Shown here: positions 58,475-64,000 of the stretch, piece after piece | Position numbering within the stretch: the stretch's first letter is position 1 | Layout of the letters: every line of letters starts with the position of its first letter | Assembly: GCA_039707465.1 (NCBI GenBank) | Contig: CM077644.1 | Location: forward strand, 204,722,462 to 204,786,461 | DNA length: 64,000 nt | Reading direction: 5' to 3' | Origin: Rhabdophis nuchalis | Lineage: Eukaryota > Chordata > Lepidosauria > Squamata > Natricidae | Notes under the pieces: generated by a model | Told to the model about the DNA's origin: nothing | Seen by the model: only the letters and a program-made list of their open reading frames with translations | Database searches by the model: none | Translations under genes and position numbers: made by a program

Positions 58475-60500
58475 GAAAGTGGTAAGATGTATTGCAATCA
58501 TGAACAGAGCTAGTTGGCACAACTGTTCCCTCACACTTTTTAGTGACAATTAGTGACAAATCACAGCATCACATTCCATTTGTTAGTCAGATTCAGACTG
58601 TATGTTATCTGTAATTTTTCTTTCTTCTACTTGTTCTTTTTTCCAGTTCAGTTTCAAATCAAAGAAGCTGAAGGGAGAAGACTTCAAAAGTAACCATTTG
58701 AGCAAAAAAGAGAGAAATTCTGATAGGCATCTGAGTCAAAATACTTATCGAAACATGCCTACATGTTTCAGAGGATTTCCTTCTTCTGGACAACTTGTAA
58801 ATATGAAAATTCTCATAATTGAAAAAATGCTGGAAAATGCATCCAGACAAGAAATAGTAAAGAGAAATATTTTTCTTATAATTCTCTCTTACATATTATA
58901 CACATCTCACCAAATGCTTAAACCAATCCATTTGACCTTGACAAATAACCGAAGAGGAGATCTCATCCCTGCCCTCTGTCTCCTTTCTACACAAATATCT
59001 TCTTTTTAATTCCAGGTCTCCTTTATTAATTAATTTGGAGCTCAAGAGATATTGTAATTAGAGGTAAGCCTGGAGTATGACTAGATTTGATGCAGGGTCA
59101 AAATGGCATGCAATATAACGTGCCTCACAGCATTTGTTATTAGGTTAAAAATGGGAGTTGAGCTATCACAGAAGTTGGACCGGAATATGTTTTTCTAGCT
59201 AATGGCAATATTGGACCTGATCATTTGTTTCAGGTTCTTTGGATTTTTAAAGTTGGGGCTAGGTGCATTTGAGAAACCCTTTTTCAGTCTGAACAGCTTA
59301 GTCATACGTATTGCTGCTTCATCTGTTGGTGGTGGCGAAGGTAATTCTCCTTTTATTTATTGTGTCATCCAAAAAGATTCCCAAGTAAAAGCAGGTAGCA
59401 GTGCTCTCCTTCTGAACTGGCTTCACATATTATCAAGAAGTTTATTTGTCCATACACTGGGTAGAAATGGTTTTCAGCAAACAAACATGGTTACCGATAA
59501 GCTTGTCTCGGCTTCATTGTTTTGTGCCTTCTGAATATCAATGAACTTCCCAATATTGCAGCCTTTGAAAAAAAAAAGGCAAGATATTTAGTACCAAGCA
59601 AAATATTTATGAGATTAGCTTTGGATGTACAAATACTTGAGTTGCACAATCTTTAATCACTATCCATTTTGTAGTTTTGATTTTGTGACTCAAAGGTTTA
59701 TATATCATGTTTTATAATATGTCTCAATCAGAACGGCGCTATATATTTCAGCCTACAAAACTAATTTCATATGTGGTTCAGAAATCTGAGTTTCCCAGAT
59801 CTCATTTAATTGGAAGAGGATAATGTTGAGTATGGTTGGCAGATGTGTTGTTAATTAATATCCTACTGGGTTAATCAGCAGAACCTTGGGAGATGCTCAA
59901 AGACTTTTGATGTATTTTAGGGGGGGGGGGGAAATCCTCACCACTTGATCTATAGCTGTTTTAAACAAATTGTATTCATACTGTTCAATTATGAATTATT
60001 TTTTGTGTAAAATTATTTTACTGTCTATTTTGCATTTTGTTATTTTTACATGTTAACGGATTAATATGCTGTATATTACTTAAATGGAAGATATTCCCTT
60101 TATAGACACACTTTGATTCTTATATTTTTAAACCATTTCAATTTGTATTTTCTATTATGGTCAGCACATGCTTTACCACAAATATTAAACTACAGCAGCT
60201 TGATACAACTAAAACTTGGTACTATTGTAATTTTCACTTATAGTCTTGCTACAGAATTGTAACAATTAACAAGATGCCCCTTCCTTAAAATTCTGCAGTT
60301 ATTATGTGACAATATTCACAAAGTTTGTAGGTACCCTTATATATTAGACTAAGAGAAAATGACAACTCACTCACTGTTTACAGCCACAGACTAGGATAAT
60401 CTGCATTCATTCCATCTGCTGATGGATCTTACACCTTTTAATAAAATTTGTTAGTCAGAAAAGTCTTCCAGATTTTTTTTGCTGACTAATATGGCTGTCC
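58475..60500. other. non-coding stretch
   Basis: The open frame at 58602-59009 follows an acceptor-like 'ttcttttttccag' at 58634-58646, but I recognise no protein and there is no matching donor. There is a run of 11 G near 59921. Nothing else recognised. Confidence 0.4.
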
Positions 60501-60501
60501 T

Positions 60502-60525
60502 ACCCTAACCCTAACCCTAACCCTA
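60502..60525 (-). repeat. short interstitial telomeric repeat
   Basis: Three perfect CCCTAA units plus CCCTA occur in otherwise unique AT-rich sequence. On the minus strand this is the vertebrate telomere motif TTAGGG. Confidence 0.95.
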
Positions 60526-60529
60526 CAAC

Positions 60530-62548
60530 AATGCCGAGTTTTTTTTTCTTTATCCCTGATTTACTCAGAATAGACCTACCTTGGAAGGAAATAAAAGTAC
60601 AAACATTTTCAAGGATCATTATCATTTTTATACTTCCTGCTCTTCCCAGAACTTTCGTTGTGATTGTTTTAAGACATAATTCCAGCTCTCCACAACAAGA
60701 ATTTACTGTCCTATCTCTTCAGAAGCAGCAGTAGATAGATAGACTTTCACTTTGTTGGTAAAGTATGTCCAAAGATAGTGTCTGTTTGGTTCTATATCAG
60801 TTCTGCCTTCTTCCTGTTTCCACTCAGAAATTTCCCCCTCCTATAGGGGAATAAATATTTAGGTTGTCATATACGTAGCTTTCTGGAAAATGTTCTGTTT
60901 TCCAGCTCATGGATAATGGAAGCCAAAACAACTCTGGCCTAACCTGAGATTTAGGAAGGCAAGATTTTGCCTGAGGCAATTCTTTGAAACTGTACAGGCG
61001 TAGAAGTTAATGATTGTCCCACCCGATTTAGGATGAATCCTCTTTTCCATCCCCAGCTGCCCTTACTCTCTCCCTCTTATATTACCTACTGAATTACTGG
61101 TAGAAGTAACTTATTCTTCCAAGAAACAAATCATCCAGAAGAGCACCGAACAGCATAAATATGAACATTTTCTAATATGGAAAATAAGCTAAAATTATTT
61201 CCTCAAAAAATGGGTTGAGAAAGATGTTATAATCCAGCATACGATCCTAATTAATGTCCAAGAAACTAAAAATGTATTGAATTTGCCATGGCATTATATG
61301 AAAGCATATTGACATCCAATTATGGCTCAGAGAAGTTACTGCCATGAAATGGCAGTGCATCTGTTCAGCAAAACAATCATGGATAATTTTTTTTAAAAAA
61401 AGTAGTGAACTACTACATATATGGCTAATACAGAAATTGTAACCAATGACAATAGTATTCAGACTCTTATAAAGTTGCATTGGGGATAAAGCAATCCAGA
61501 AGAGCATTTTAAAGAGGGTGTTGTTTTCTCTCTCTTCTGTCTTATAAAATTGTGGTGTTTTGGCTGTTGGAGAATGCCACCTCAGAAAAGAAATTGCTTG
61601 CCTCTTACAATGACAGGAAAACAAATTCCTGGCTAATAATCTTAGTATCTGTCATGCTGGGAGTTACTTCTCTAATGGTTGTGGCTGGCTATTTATACAG
61701 ATACTGATTTCCCTAGATCAAGTCTTAAGTGTCACTGGCATGAGTGGGAGGGGAATAGGTCCTTTATGTGGAAAGCACAATTCTGTCAGGACTCTCTAAT
61801 TAGTTATCTTAATTAACCATCTTGATTGTATTCAACTGAGCAAAGTGGTAGACAACAATATAGAGAAACTATCCTGTACTGGTAGAGATGAAGTTAATAA
61901 GAGAAGACTACTTTCCCAATAGCATTTCATTTTCACTATTTTTCACATTTCAGTTTGTTTGATGAAAAGTGGCATTTGCCATGTTAGTGTATAAATGAAA
62001 TTTACAATCTGGAGCAATAAAGGCGAAAGAATACTTCACAGAAGAGAATATTTGTGTGTGTGTTTGTGTATGTGGGAAGTTTGCCTGGTTGAGAATTAGA
62101 ATAGAATTGTAGATTTTTCTCCAAATATTTCTATTGTTATTCAAGCAATTTCCTTATCATCATAAGAAAAATCTTGATTAACTCCCTGGTCAGGACTAAA
62201 CTTTTTGCTGGACATTTCAAATTAATGATTCTATTATATGCCAATTTTATTGCATAAAGGAGTCATTTTTAATTTATGTTCATGCAAAACATTCCATAAT
62301 TTTAGCCTATTCACTTTTTGAAAGATTTTTTTGAATTGACATATGCATAGTAAAATTCCTTTGTCACAATAAAATTCAACCATTCATTTCTCAATTCTGA
62401 AGAACAAAACCATAGCCTGTAGACTACCTTCTTGACATAAAGTGTTTTAGGATTTACAATTTCATTCCTAGTTGTATCTTGTATTCTTTCAACAGAGTAA
62501 TGCCAGATACCATCATATGTCATCAAGCACACTCTCAACCAACTACCA
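60530..62548. other. AT-rich non-coding stretch
   Basis: Nothing recognised over 2 kb. Confidence 0.5.
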
Positions 62549-62635
62549 TATTTTTCGGAGTATAAGACACACCTTTCTCCCCCAAAAAGAGAGTGAAAAT
62601 CTGGGTGCATCTTATACACTGAATACAGCATTTTT
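62548..62635. mobile_element. fragment of a widespread DNA transposon
   Basis: 'tttttcggagtataagacac' and 'acctttctcccccaaaaaga' are a terminus found dispersed in many vertebrate genomes. I do not assign a superfamily. The inner mirrored 'gggtgcatcttatacactga' is consistent with a terminal inverted structure. Confidence 0.45.
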
Positions 62636-62777
62636 GGCCTACCGAAATCCCTTCCCCTTTGCAAAAATAGTCCAAAAAATATGATAATCTTCTGTAAATT
62701 TTGCATTCATTATTGCTACATTAAATCAGGTAAAGAAGAGGAGTTATTCTTATCATCTACACAATTACTTTCTAAAC

Positions 62778-62908
62778 CAGGGGTGTCAACTGGTGGCCCA
62801 TGGACCGGATGCGTCACATGCAGACCACACCCACTCCAGCTCTGCAAATAGGAAAAACCTCACAAAACCTCATGTGACATCAATGTGATACCTTGAGTTT
62901 GACACCCA
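62778..62908. mobile_element. short hAT MITE with 7/8 TSD
   Basis: Ends 'caggggtgtcaactgg' and 'gagtttgacaccca' are flanked by 'ttctaaac' (62770-62777) and 'ttttaaac' (62909-62916). It is an internally deleted relative of 23307-23626. Confidence 0.8.
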
Positions 62909-62916
62909 TTTTAAAC

Positions 62917-64000
62917 TATTAAAGCATCTTTTTTCATTTAGCCAACCTACCAGAAATTTCCTGCCCGGGAAATCTGTTCAACTTTTCTCTTTGCTACCTT
63001 TGAAATATATTTTTAATTTTCTGCACTTCAGAAGGTTTGGAGATGACTAGCTGATAATATTCTCTTTCATATTTTTCTGTTTATAACTTTGAACTTATTT
63101 TGGTGATATGTTACCACTTTGGGTGTTTTAGAGATAAACTAGAAAGGCAGGATATAAGTACCATCATCCAATTACCTCACCTACTTCTAGTGACTGTTCA
63201 AATTCAGAATTCTTAATAATGTGAAAAGACATCCAATCACCTCATTCAACAAAAACAGCCTAAAAGGCAAAATAGAGGCACTTGTCTATAAATGTAAAAA
63301 TTCAAATTACTCTCTCTCAAGAATTCTTTTGGACAACAATATTTCCAACCTATATAATCTTGTCAACTCTAGTGCACATACTATCCTGTCCTATAAATTA
63401 AACCATCTTCATCCAGGAGAAGATGAGAGAGGAAAAAAAACCTTTTAATATTAATCATTTTACATTGATAGTAGATAGCATTTTTTTCTGCAAAGACCCA
63501 TATTTTCTTAGTGGTTCTTTTGTAGGGTGGTAGATAAGGTCAAATAAGCAGTGAGGGAGGCCAGAGTAATAAATGGATAGATATCATCATTTTATTCTTG
63601 AGGTCTAATTTCTCTGACCCCTTATATTTATGGAAGGCCTCACTCATTCACTGAATCCCTGTGCATTCAATTTGCCAGATGATCAAAAACAGATCAAAAG
63701 CAAATTATCAGAAAATCGACAAAGATCTCACTAGAGTTTTCTGTTGAAGAAGGTTTTGAGTGAGGTGTAGGAGTATAATTATATGTGCACTAAGGGTCTT
63801 TGGTAACTTAGGGGTTACTAATTTCCCAACCCATTGTATATTGCTGTAACCACTTCATGCACCAAAATTATTCATATAGTTTTGTAATAAAATTTGGGCA
63901 TATGCAAGAAATAGAAAAAAACAAAACAAAAAAGAAATAGAATCTCCTGAACTCCATAATTCATTTTCATGCTAAAATTATGTCCTTGAGGCACAGAAGC
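62917..64000. other. AT-rich non-coding stretch
   Basis: Nothing recognised to the end of the window. Confidence 0.5.

Noticed and set aside
58602..59009. 135-codon frame behind an acceptor-like pyrimidine tract
   Set aside because: The composition is I/L/K/S-rich as in random AT-rich DNA, no family is recognised, and no donor closes it.
59202..59534. 110-codon frame
   Set aside because: It is hydrophobic and random-looking, with no start context, splice signals or family resemblance.

Overview
This window reads as squamate reptile nuclear DNA, most likely snake. The evidence is the repeat community: CR1, L2-like, Bov-B, R4-like and L1-type LINE pieces, a Sauria-type SINE and other tRNA-headed SINEs, many short hAT-type MITEs with 8-bp target-site duplications (TSDs), and abundant microsatellites, several of them attached to LINE tails. 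There is no sign of prokaryotic or viral gene organisation. Nearly all of the roughly 110 open frames in the window are chance frames, repeats, or shadows of retrotransposon genes. Host coding content is sparse: one convincing first-exon candidate in a CpG island (7968-8126, + strand, gene not identified) and one isolated exon-like match to the ankyrin protein ANKRD54 on the opposite strand (8345-8416) with a damaged splice donor.

Layout. 1-5949: AT-rich, with CR1, SINE, hAT and LINE scraps. 5950-6263: CpG-rich hAT MITE. 6824-8260: GC-rich island made of a long inverted repeat, a six-copy 119-bp tandem array with two hairpins per unit, and the first-exon candidate. 9594-14617: complete 5,014-bp Ty3/gypsy provirus-like element on the minus strand, with 288-bp LTRs differing at one base, a tRNA-Ser(GCT) primer site, a polypurine tract and a 5-bp TSD. 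Its gag-pol gene nevertheless carries a stop, two frameshifts and a 46-bp duplication. 14851-15123: 30-bp tandem repeat inside a hAT MITE. 15299-37370: mostly unannotatable AT-rich DNA with MITEs, SINEs and microsatellites. 37371-44875: a dense transposon zone with a Bov-B remnant split by an L2 tail, a 2.1-kb L1-type element holding only ORF1 and flanked by a 19-bp TSD, a Bov-B 3' end and a CR1 3' end. 45670-53873: R4-like LINE, CR1 split by an L2-like insertion, and a second L2-like copy ending in a long (ATT)n tract. 53874-64000: mostly featureless, with an interstitial telomeric repeat at 60502.

I see no new multi-gene system. The observations most worth following are the ORF2-less L1 element (like mammalian HAL1 in layout), the hairpin-rich array next to the CpG-island exon, the antisense ANKRD54-like exon, and the young but defective gypsy copy. 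Family names come from recognised motifs, not database searches; boundaries without a TSD are approximate.
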